Origin: Paulinella micropora
Taxonomy: Eukaryota; Cercozoa; Imbricatea; Euglyphida
DNA: 63,881 nt
Direction of reading: 5' to 3'
NCBI GenBank assembly: GCA_009731375.1
Contig: BJOX01000200.1
Coordinates: 257,501-321,381 of the forward strand
The notes below the pieces were generated by a model. The model saw only the letters and a program-made list of their open reading frames with translations. It was not told the DNA's origin and ran no database searches. A program made the position numbers and the translations under genes. Below, in pieces: positions 56,100 to 63,881 of the stretch (the first letter of the stretch is position 1; every line of letters begins with the position of its first letter).

Positions 56100-56125
56100 T
56101 AGATAGATAGATAGTAGATAGATAT

Positions 56126-56189
<64 letters not shown>

Positions 56190-56280
56190 GTAGATAGGTA
56201 GGTAGGTAGGTAGGTAGATAGATAGATGTAGGTAGGTAGATAGATAGATAGATAGATAGATAGACAGATAGATAGATAGT

Positions 56281-56329
<49 letters not shown>

Positions 56330-56356
56330 GGGTAGATAGGTAGATAGATAAGTAGG

Positions 56357-56399
<43 letters not shown>

Positions 56400-56430
56400 G
56401 TAGATAGATAGAGATAGATATCTGCTAGTG
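55912..56430. repeat. Purine-rich stretch then ~400 bp of (GATA)n
   Basis: 55,912-56,025 is open on the plus strand ([20 protein letters not shown]) but looks like the reverse of a polypyrimidine tract. The rest is tetranucleotide repeat. Confidence 0.8.
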
Positions 56431-56500
56431 TTACTCGTGTTGTGAAGGGCGCATTCCCAAAGAGGCTCTGGCCTGATTCATCCAGACGCTCATCCGCATA
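56431..56500 (-). CDS. Membrane-protein gene, terminal exon (exon 13)
   Basis: 70 nt after GATGTGATATAG. One base completes Gly, then [22 protein letters not shown] and TAA (56431-56433). The length is exactly 1 + 69. Confidence 0.8.
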
Positions 56501-56733
56501 CTATATCACATCAACAAAGCAAGAAAAAATCATCATCATCATCATCATCGTCGTCGTTCGTCGTTGTCGTCGTCGTCGTCATCATCCTCATCCTCATCAT
56601 CATCATCATCATCATCATCATCGTCACCACCACCACCAGCACCACCACCACCACCATCATCATCATCATTATCATCATCATCATTATCATCATCATCATC
56701 ATCAACATCATCATCGTCATCATCATCATCATC

Positions 56734-56788
<55 letters not shown>

Positions 56789-56790
56789 CC

Positions 56791-56821
<31 letters not shown>

Positions 56822-56906
56822 ACATCATCATCATCATCAACATCATCAACATCATCAACATCATCATCATCAACAACATCATCATCATCATCATCATCAT
56901 CTTAAC
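56501..56906. repeat. (ATC)n/(ACC)n trinucleotide intron
   Basis: About 370 bp of ATC with GTC and ACC variants; on the minus strand the intron begins GTTAAGATGATG. Confidence 0.9.
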
Positions 56907-56962
56907 CCAGGTGGTAGGCTCTTTTTCAGCTTCTCTCGTTGCGCTTGCGCCCTGTGCAGCTC
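56907..56962 (-). CDS. Membrane-protein gene, exon 12 (ELHRAQAQREKLKKSLPP)
   Basis: 56 nt between (TC)n-TGCGTAG and CCTGG/GTTAAG. Basic helix in the presumed cytosolic tail. Confidence 0.8.
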
Positions 56963-56966
56963 CTAC

Positions 56967-57046
<80 letters not shown>

Positions 57047-57112
57047 TGACAGAGGGGACGATGAAAAGAGAAGAAAACGAGAAAAGAGAAAAGAGAAAAA
57101 GAAACAACAAAC

Positions 57113-57139
57113 CCGTCTTCGTGCGTGCGCAGTGAATCG
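57113..57139 (-). CDS. Membrane-protein gene, exon 11, 27-nt microexon (RFTAHARRR)
   Basis: Nine codons, phase 0/0, between TTGGTGTCTAG and GACGG/GTTTGT. Confidence 0.75.
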
Positions 57140-57388
57140 CTAGACACCAATTTTCTTTTGTTTTCTTTTTTCTTTTGTTTTGTTTTCTTTTTTTGTTCTT
57201 TTCTGTTCTGTTCTTTTCTTTTCCTTTCGTTTCTTCTCTTCTCGTTTCTTTCCGCCTTTTTTTCTTTTTCTTTTTCTTTTGTTGTTTTCTTTTCTTTTCT
57301 TTTCTTTTTTCTTTGTTTTCTTTGTTTTCATTTCTTTTCTTTGCTTTTCCTCTTCTCTTTTCTTTCCGCCTATCTATTTTCCACATAC
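57140..57388. repeat. Pyrimidine-rich (TTTTC)n-like intron
   Basis: On the coding (minus) strand this intron is purine-rich after its GTATGT donor. Frames of F and K are not genes. Confidence 0.85.
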
Positions 57389-57545
57389 CTCACGCGTGGA
57401 CGAGAGATCGGTCTCGTCCCCGTACGTGCCAATCGTGTAGGAGACGCAGTGACGTAGCATGGCGATCGCCACCGTCATGAGGGAGAGGAAAAAGGATAGC
57501 TGTGCAACGAAGAGCTGTGCAGAGGAGGCGGTGGAGGAGGTGGCC
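57389..57545 (-). CDS. Membrane-protein gene, exon 10 (last transmembrane segment)
   Basis: 157 nt between CTTCTGTTGCTGTCAG and GTGAG/GTATGT, both excellent. Contains QLFVAQLSFFLSLMTVAIAM, a ~20-residue membrane helix, then LRHCVSYTIGTYGDETD. Confidence 0.88.
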
Positions 57546-57642
57546 CTGACAGCAACAGAAGAAGATAATTGTAAATATATGTATAATTGTATACATGCAT
57601 ATTTTATAATATGTATATATACTATGTGCATATTAAAAATGC

Positions 57643-57681
<39 letters not shown>

Positions 57682-57682
57682 C

Positions 57683-57776
<94 letters not shown>

Positions 57777-57816
57777 CAAGAGAGAGAGAGAGAAAGAAAG
57801 AAAGAAAGAAAGAAAT

Positions 57817-57849
<33 letters not shown>

Positions 57850-57850
57850 C
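57546..57850. repeat. (TA)n, (TG)n, (GA)n intron
   Basis: Dinucleotide repeats with GAAA variants. Confidence 0.9.
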
Positions 57851-57896
57851 CTCCGTTGGTACAGGGCCAAGCCTTGAATCACTAATTGTGGTACGT
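57851..57896 (-). CDS. Membrane-protein gene, exon 9 (VPQLVIQGLALYQR)
   Basis: 46 nt between TTCTTCTCCTTCCAG and CGGAG/GTCTCT. With the preceding G it reads DVPQLVIQGLALYQR. A (D/E)-x-PQL-x-x-Q stretch is known from XK-related membrane proteins among others. Confidence 0.85.
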
Positions 57897-58014
57897 CTGG
57901 AAGGAGAAGAAGGAGGAAAAGCAAGCGGTAGTCCAAGTGTAAGTAGTACTGGTAGTGGTAGCGGTAGTGGTGGTAGTGGTAGTAGTAGTAGTAGTGGTAG
58001 TGGTAGTGGTAGTG

Positions 58015-58080
<66 letters not shown>

Positions 58081-58089
58081 TCAGTAGTC

Positions 58090-58167
<78 letters not shown>
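57897..58167. repeat. (TAG)n and (TAA)n intron
   Basis: Trinucleotide arrays (poly-S/poly-N frames) up to a SINE fragment. Confidence 0.9.
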
Positions 58168-58212
58168 GTGCTTCTCTGTCAATGGCTGATGCATTTCTGC
58201 ACATGCGCCTCC
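58168..58212 (-). repeat. SINE 3' fragment cut by a gap
   Basis: Same 3' end as the full copies; stops at the N gap 58213-58222, beyond which is poly-C. Confidence 0.85.
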
Positions 58213-58248
58213 NNNNNNNNNNCCCCCCCCCCCCCCCCCCCCACCCAC

Positions 58249-58310
58249 CTGTATTTTGAAAGTAGTGGCGGAGCCGCGCTTGGAGAGTAGTTCTTGGTTT
58301 GCCTTGCTCT
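58249..58310 (-). CDS. Membrane-protein gene, exon 8 (EQGKPRTTLQARLRHYFQNT)
   Basis: 62 nt between GTGTTTTTATAG and TACAG/GTGGGT. In phase with exon 9. Its upstream phase does not match exon 7, so at least one exon is missing or mis-sequenced between them. Confidence 0.8.
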
Positions 58311-58578
<268 letters not shown>

Positions 58579-58847
58579 AGTGCTTCTCTGTCAATGGCTG
58601 ATGCATTTCTGCACATGCGCCTCCATCGTCTCACCCGTGAGGGGAGTACGAAGAATTGACGATAAGCTCTAATGACACCCCCGCAAGGGCAGTTCCAACA
58701 CTTCCAGACGGGCCGGTATGTTCAATGAAAATACTGGTCCAGAAATAGACCGGTATGCTCAATGAAAATACTGGTGGCACCGACGGGAATCGAACTGGCG
58801 ACAGGGCCCAGATGGTAGAACTTGACCACTGGGCTATCACGGTGTCC

Positions 58848-58849
<2 letters not shown>
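58579..58849 (-). repeat. Full-length tRNA-derived SINE, copy 1
   Basis: On the minus strand it begins with a tRNA-like head: A box TAGCCCAGTGG, B box GTTCGATTCC, an acceptor-like 3' end GGTGCC followed by ACCA. Then two copies of CCAGTATTTTCATTGA-x-CATACCGG, a unique body, and a 3' end running into (ATT)n. About 270 bp. No coding capacity; would depend on a LINE for movement. Confidence 0.9.
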
Positions 58850-58924
<75 letters not shown>

Positions 58925-58925
<1 letters not shown>

Positions 58926-58974
58926 GTGCTTCTCTGTCAATGGCTGATGCATTTCTGCACATGCGCCTCCATCA
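58925..58974 (-). repeat. SINE, short 5'-truncated copy
   Basis: Only the last ~50 bp, ending at GATGG on the minus strand; (TAA)n on both sides. Confidence 0.85.
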
Positions 58975-59039
58975 ATAATAATAATAATAATAATAATAAT
59001 ATATATATATATTGATCTGTCATGGCTGAGCCCGAGGGC

Positions 59040-59400
59040 CATGCACCTCCATCCCTCGACCAGACTGCAGTGAGTATGTTGGGGAGGGAAGAGTGACTCT
59101 AACCATCCTGCATAGAAGGCCCCAAAAGGAAGCCCCTACTACCCGCACAGTGTCGGGTACCTTGCAGGAAATCAACTACAAATGATTGATCTTCCCCGCA
59201 TGAGAGCTCCTCGAGACTGGGTAGGGCCCGCATGGAGGTACTCACAGGGGCAGCAGACATTTCATGCTGTCTGCCAGCGCATGAGGACGTTTTGTGGTAA
59301 GTATCTGGGACGCCTCGAAACCCGTCACCACCCCTAGATCGCGGAATGTAAATACCCCTTTGATCCCACGTGGTGTATGTCTTATAAAAAACAACACAAC
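59040..59400. other. Unique sequence in the membrane-gene intron, possibly an unknown repeat
   Basis: Open for ~100 codons on the minus strand in one frame (PSLEELSCGEDQSFVVDFLQ) and shorter in another. No good splice sites that fix the phase gap between exons 7 and 8. GATCTGTCATGGCTGAGCCC and CACCTCCATCCCTCGACCAG suggest a repeat-element end. Confidence 0.35.
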
Positions 59401-59401
59401 G

Positions 59402-59570
59402 ACATGGCCTCGGAACCAACACAACAACATAGCCTCGGAACCCACATCGACATAGCCTCGGAACCCACACAACAACAGAGCCTCGGAACCAACACAACAA
59501 CATAGCCTCGGAACCAACACAACAACATAGCCTCGGAGCCAACACAACGACATAGCCTCGAAACCAGTGA
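59402..59570. repeat. ~24-bp minisatellite, seven units
   Basis: Unit CATAGCCTCGGAACCAACAC plus AACAA. Directly precedes (AAT)n and a SINE fragment. Confidence 0.85.
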
Positions 59571-59585
59571 ATAATAATAATAATA

Positions 59586-59648
59586 GTGCTTCTCTGTCAA
59601 TGGCTGATGCATTTCTGCACATGCGCCTCCATCGTCTCACCCGTGAGG

Positions 59649-59650
<2 letters not shown>
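59586..59650 (-). repeat. SINE, 5'-truncated copy (~65 bp)
   Basis: Ends after CCCCTCACGGGTGAGACGAT on the minus strand; (TAA)n on both sides. Confidence 0.85.
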
Positions 59651-59705
<55 letters not shown>

Positions 59706-59706
<1 letters not shown>

Positions 59707-59972
59707 GTGCTTCTCTGTCAATGGCTGATGCATTTCTGCACATGCGCCTCCATCGTCTCACCCGTGAGGGGAGTACGAAGAATTGACGATAAGCTCTAAT
59801 GACACCCCCGCAAGGGCAGTTCCAACACTTCCAGACGGGCCGGTATGTTCAATGAAAATACTGGTCCAGACGGATCGGTATGTACAATGAAAATACTGGT
59901 GGCACCGACGGGAATCGAACTGGCGACAGGGCCCAGATGGTAGAACTTGACCACTGGGCTATCACGGTGTCC

Positions 59973-59974
<2 letters not shown>
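59706..59974 (-). repeat. Full-length tRNA-derived SINE, copy 2
   Basis: Identical in structure to 58579-58849, with intact A and B boxes. Differs from it in the first subrepeat (GTACATACCGATCCGTCTGG against GAGCATACCGGTCTATTTCT). Confidence 0.9.
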
Positions 59975-60014
<40 letters not shown>

Positions 60015-60261
60015 TAATTATAATTATAATAATAACAATAATAATAATAATAATAATAATAATAACCACAGCAACAAGAAACTTAACAACAACAACAACA
60101 ATAACAACAACAACCAACAACAACAACAACAACAAACAACAACAAACAACAACAGCAACAACAACAACGACAACAACAACAACAACAACAACAACAAACA
60201 ACAACAACAAACAACAACAAAAACAACAACAACAACAACAACAACAACAAGTAGTCTCGAC
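59975..60261. repeat. (TAA)n and (CAA)n
   Basis: Trinucleotide repeats next to the donor of exon 7. Confidence 0.9.
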
Positions 60262-60352
60262 CTTCTAGAAGTGTTTTAATGGAGCCATAAAACTTCATTG
60301 TAAACCCCACCGACACTGGCATAGGACATTTGAAGAGGTCCCATTTGAAAAT
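60262..60352 (-). CDS. Membrane-protein gene, exon 7
   Basis: 91 nt between GTTCTTGTGTAG and AGAAG/GTCGAG. The only open frame (phase 0) reads IFKWDLFKCPMPVSVGFTMK then FYGSIKTLLE. Confidence 0.8.
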
Positions 60353-60659
<307 letters not shown>

Positions 60660-60661
<2 letters not shown>

Positions 60662-60749
60662 GCGAGTCCATGATGAGGATCAGCCCGGTGTCTAGGAAGC
60701 CGAAGAAGATAAAGCAAGCAGACCCTACGCAGTGCCTAGCGCGCCACTC
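60660..60749 (-). CDS. Membrane-protein gene, exon 6 (transmembrane)
   Basis: Exactly 30 codons, phase 0/0, between TTGCTGCACACTTAG and TCGCAA/GTCTCT. RHCVGSACFIFFGFLDTGLI then LIMDSQ is a hydrophobic helix. A diverged copy (RHCGGSACFPFWGFLDMFVL) is at about 60,855-60,925. Confidence 0.85.
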
Positions 60750-60795
60750 CTAAGTGTGCAGCAACAGACAAACAGACACCAATGCCTGACCAAGA

Positions 60796-60849
<54 letters not shown>

Positions 60850-60858
<9 letters not shown>

Positions 60859-60945
60859 CACAACACGAACATGTCTAAGAAGCCCCAGAATGGAAAGCAT
60901 GCAGACCCTCCACAGTGTCGAAAAATGATTGAAGGTATATCTATA
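60850..60945 (-). pseudogene. Diverged copy of exon 6
   Basis: Same residues in the same order as exon 6 in one frame, without a clear acceptor, ending in (CTAT)n. Confidence 0.65.
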
Positions 60946-60967
60946 TTTACTAGACATATCTGTGGAC

Positions 60968-61021
60968 CTGAAATTTCTCATTTCCTCGTTTCAGCTTGCG
61001 GTGCTCGCGGATAGTCAAGAT
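60968..61021 (-). CDS. Membrane-protein gene, exon 5 (ILTIREHRKLKRGNEKFQ)
   Basis: 18 codons, phase 0/0, between (TC)n-TGCAG and TTCAG/GTCCAC. Basic loop between two membrane helices. Confidence 0.75.
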
Positions 61022-61410
<389 letters not shown>

Positions 61411-61472
61411 CAGGTTAAGAGCTAGAGGGAGGAAAATGAAGGCGCAGGATGGGTAGAAGAACCGCCGATACG
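61411..61472 (-). CDS. Membrane-protein gene, exon 4 (transmembrane)
   Basis: 62 nt between GTTGTGTTTAG and AACCTG/GTACTC. YRRFFYPSCAFIFLPLALNL is a membrane helix with a basic start. Confidence 0.85.
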
Positions 61473-61878
61473 CTAAACACAACACATATGCACACCTCTG
61501 TGTGTGCGTGAGTGTGTGTGCTTTTTTCCTTCTTGAGTAGCAAAGTATTTCGGGACATAAGTACATGTATGTAAGATATATTTGTATGCATATAGAATAT
61601 ACGTATGACTATTCTCTTTCAGTACGTTGTGCGGTTTTTGTTCCGTGCAGTTGCTGGTCAGAGATATTCACACCGCCAACAGACAGTCCGAAATCAGATT
61701 AAACTATATTTGTATGCATATAGATGCATAACACTAACACTCAAGATGCATAACACTGACACTAACACTAACACTACAATGTGGACCGGTTTGATCTGTG
61801 CAGGTGTTAGTTAGGCAAAGCGAATATTAAAAAAAATATATTGTATGCATATACATGTGTAGCTATTTCTTTTGTAGT

Positions 61879-61931
<53 letters not shown>

Positions 61932-62025
61932 CAGATAGATGGATAGGTAGGTAGATAGGTAGGTAGGTAGATCGATGGTAGATCTATCGATAGATAGATA
62001 GGTAGATCGATCGATAGATTGTGAC
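61473..62025. other. Intron with degenerate copies of exon 3
   Basis: 61,620-61,700 (minus SVGGVNISDQQLHGTKTAQ in one frame) and 61,785-61,805 (TGCACAGATCAAACCGGTC) resemble parts of exon 3. Also (CTAACA)-like repeats and (GATA)n. Confidence 0.6.
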
Positions 62026-62101
62026 CGGTTTGCTCGGTGCATTTGTTGGTCGGGGATATCGAAGCCGCGAACAGACAATCGGAGATGAGATCCAGCAGAC
62101 C
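62026..62101 (-). CDS. Membrane-protein gene, exon 3
   Basis: 76 nt between GTCCATGTGCAG and AACCG/GTCACA. GLLDLISDCLFAASISPTNK then CTEQT. In phase with exons 2 and 4. Confidence 0.8.
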
Positions 62102-62150
62102 CTGCACATGGACAGATGGATGGATGAATGGATGGATGGATAGAGGGAGG

Positions 62151-62245
<95 letters not shown>

Positions 62246-62293
62246 GGGAGGGAGTGAGGGAGGGAAGGAGGGAGAGAGAGAGAGAGAGAGAAC
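62102..62293. repeat. (GATG)n, (GA)n, poly-G of ~59, (GA)n
   Basis: An uninterrupted G run at about 62186-62244 lies in this intron (poly-C on the coding strand). Confidence 0.9.
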
Positions 62294-62359
62294 CAGAGCA
62301 ACATGTATGGTCATGGTAGCGTCGCAGTCTTCATAGCGACGATTGATCAACCATAACAC
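62294..62359 (-). CDS. Membrane-protein gene, exon 2 (LWLINRRYEDCDATMTIHVA)
   Basis: 66 nt, phase 0/0, between TATGTATGTAG and GCTCTG/GTTCTC. Continues the first membrane helix and enters the next. Confidence 0.8.
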
Positions 62360-62402
62360 CTACATACATACATGTGACATTGGTGAGAAAAGAAAGAAAG
62401 AG

Positions 62403-62445
<43 letters not shown>

Positions 62446-62995
62446 AAAGAAAAGAAAGGAAAGGAAAGGAAAGGAAAGGAAAGAAGGAAAGAAAGAAAGG
62501 GAAAGGAAAGAAAGGAAACGAAAGGAAAGGAAAGGAAGGAAAGGAAAGGAAAGGAAAGGAAAAGAAAAGAGAAAAGAAAAGAAAAGAAAGGAAAGAAGAG
62601 GACAGGAAAGGAAAAAGGAAAGGAAAGGAAAGGGAAAAGGAAAGGAAAGGGAAAAGGAAAGGAAGGACAAAGGAAAGGAAAGGAAAAAGGAAAGGAAAGG
62701 AAAGGAAGAAAAGGAAAGGAAAGGAAAGAAAAGGAAAGAAAAGGAAAGAAAAAGGAAAGGAAAGAAAAGGAAAGGAAAAAAAACGGAAAGGAAAAGAAAA
62801 GCGAAGAAAATAAAAGAAAAGCAAAAAGCAAAGAAAAGAAAACAGAAAGAAAAGAAAAAAGAAAAAAGAAAAGAAAAGAAAATGAAGGAAAATGAAAGAA
62901 AAGAAAAAGAAAAGGAAAAAGAAAGGAAAGGAAAGGAAAGGAACGAAAAGAAAAGAAAAGAAACGAAAAGAAAAGAAAAGAAGAAAAGAAAGGAA

Positions 62996-63063
<68 letters not shown>

Positions 63064-63093
63064 AAAGAAAAGGAAAGAAAGAAAACTACATAC
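62360..63093. repeat. ~700-bp (GAAA)n/(GGAAA)n array, intron 1
   Basis: Purine-only on the plus strand; on the coding strand a 700-nt pyrimidine run between GTATGT and the exon 2 acceptor. Poly-K/poly-F frames are not genes. Confidence 0.95.
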
Positions 63094-63202
63094 CACGCCT
63101 GGGACAAGCAGTCCTGGAAGGCTGTATTTTAGTGCAGCTGCATACACCTCGTTGATGGAACAGTCCGCAAACTCCTCGGAAATATCCGAACTCATTCTCC
63201 AC
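63094..63202 (-). CDS. Membrane-protein gene, exon 1 or first recognised exon
   Basis: Either an internal exon after CATGGTAG or the first exon, with a start at MSSDISEEF (ATG about 63,195) or slightly upstream. Reads FADCSINEVYAAALKYSLPG then LLVPGV, leading into the first membrane helix; donor GGCGTG/GTATGT. The helix is completed by exon 2. Confidence 0.75.
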
Positions 63203-63271
63203 CTACCATGCATGGATAGATTAGATAGATTAGATAGATTAGATAGATAGATAGATAGATAGATAGATATC

Positions 63272-63331
<60 letters not shown>

Positions 63332-63359
63332 TCGATAGATAGCTAGCTAGCTAGCTAGC

Positions 63360-63414
<55 letters not shown>
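63203..63414. repeat. (GATA)n with a (CTAG)n centre
   Basis: Tetranucleotide array; AGCTAGCTAGCTAGCTAG at about 63,340 is self-complementary. Confidence 0.9.
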
Positions 63415-63416
<2 letters not shown>

Positions 63417-63507
63417 GAGATGTCGCAAAGGAATGCAGTCGTTGCAAAGGAACGCAGTTTCACATCAAACAGTAATTTGTGTACTGTGCATATGTCCGGG
63501 ATGGGAA
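63415..63507 (-). repeat. Dispersed repeat copy 3
   Basis: Near-identical to 55792-55891 (one short deletion) and to 39825-39891; (GATA)n on both sides. Confidence 0.85.
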
Positions 63508-63529
63508 AGATAGATAGATAGATAGATAT

Positions 63530-63564
<35 letters not shown>

Positions 63565-63568
63565 TATA

Positions 63569-63601
<33 letters not shown>

Positions 63602-63635
63602 AGATAGATGGATGGATGGATGGGATGGATAGATG

Positions 63636-63682
<47 letters not shown>

Positions 63683-63685
63683 GAG
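63508..63685. repeat. (GATA)n, (GATG)n
   Basis: Simple repeats. Confidence 0.9.
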
Positions 63686-63881
63686 ATATCGACTAATGTC
63701 AGAGAAAAGGAGCTTCTGATTTCGTCAACCAAGGAAGTCTGTGGGTAAAGTATTAACCCGATGCCCAGCTAAGCCGTGATGTTTGCACGGAAGGGACTGA
63801 TACAGGCGATACCAAAGCTCTCTAGTACCAGGCGGGGCCAGGGCTCGTTCCATAAGCGCCCCTTGCAGAACGAGCTCCCAC
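63686..63881 (-). other. Unique sequence at the window end, open on the minus strand
   Basis: One minus frame is open for ~50 codons from the edge (ALMERALAPPGTRELWYRLY) to a TGA near 63,727. Could be the end of another exon; no splice sites confirmed. Confidence 0.3.

Noticed and set aside
58770-58849. Functional tRNA gene on the minus strand
   Set aside because: A and B boxes and a CCA-like end are present, but it is the head of a SINE found twice in identical context, and the stems do not pair cleanly.

Overview
The window is eukaryotic and looks like genomic scaffold sequence. It has introns with GT/GC donors and AG acceptors, a tRNA-derived SINE, a Ty1/copia and a Ty3-type LTR element, and an exceptional density of tri-, tetra- and pentanucleotide repeats. 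I cannot name the species. No rRNA gene, stand-alone tRNA gene, CRISPR array or bacterial operon is visible. Most long open frames are translated microsatellites (runs of S, L, Y-I-H-T, R-E and similar) and are not genes. All exon calls below are my own splice-site and phase reasoning, without transcript support.

Layout. (1) 0.2-8.9 kb, + strand: a split gene for a leucine-rich-repeat-like protein. Short exons (35-150 nt) are separated by introns that are almost pure microsatellite. From about 2.7 kb to the end the reading phase is preserved across ten consecutive junctions. (2) 9.49-35.53 kb: a nested transposon block. A 7,885-bp Ty1/copia element (335-bp LTRs, GTATA target duplication) sits inside the 5' LTR of a larger element. 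The larger element has ~186-bp direct terminal repeats, a 4-bp CCCG target duplication, a Ty3-type integrase with HHCC and DDE residues, several charged ORFs built from a repeated module, a gag-like region, and no recognisable reverse transcriptase. Three segments of the larger element are present twice on either side of 10-N gaps. These look like unmerged contig overlaps, so its real length is about 11.2 kb. (3) 37.3-55.5 kb, - strand: many small exons. They include a phase-coherent SAM domain followed by a stop codon (38,987 down to 37,317), arrays of Pro/Ser/Thr-rich exons (47-40.8 kb), Ser/Pro/Arg-rich exons (55-47.6 kb), and the last exons of a separate gene ending at 55,251. (4) 56.4-63.2 kb, - strand: a split gene for a multi-pass membrane protein, 13 recognisable exons, phase-coherent except at one junction. 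The intron at that junction holds the SINE cluster.

A recurring design runs through both strands. Introns tend to start in a repeat that supplies a donor (GTATGT from (TATG)n, GTAGAT from (GATA)n, or GC-type GCATGT) and to end in a pyrimidine-rich repeat ((CTAT)n, (CTAC)n, (TC)n) closed by CAG or TAG. Exons are frequently duplicated in tandem as complete or truncated copies.

N gaps: 2245-2254, 3156-3165, 4499-4508, 22837-22846, 27825-27834, 32372-32381, 39437-39470, 45775-45784, 47758-48053, 49623-49697, 54848-54857, 58213-58222. Most lie in simple sequence or at duplicated contig ends.
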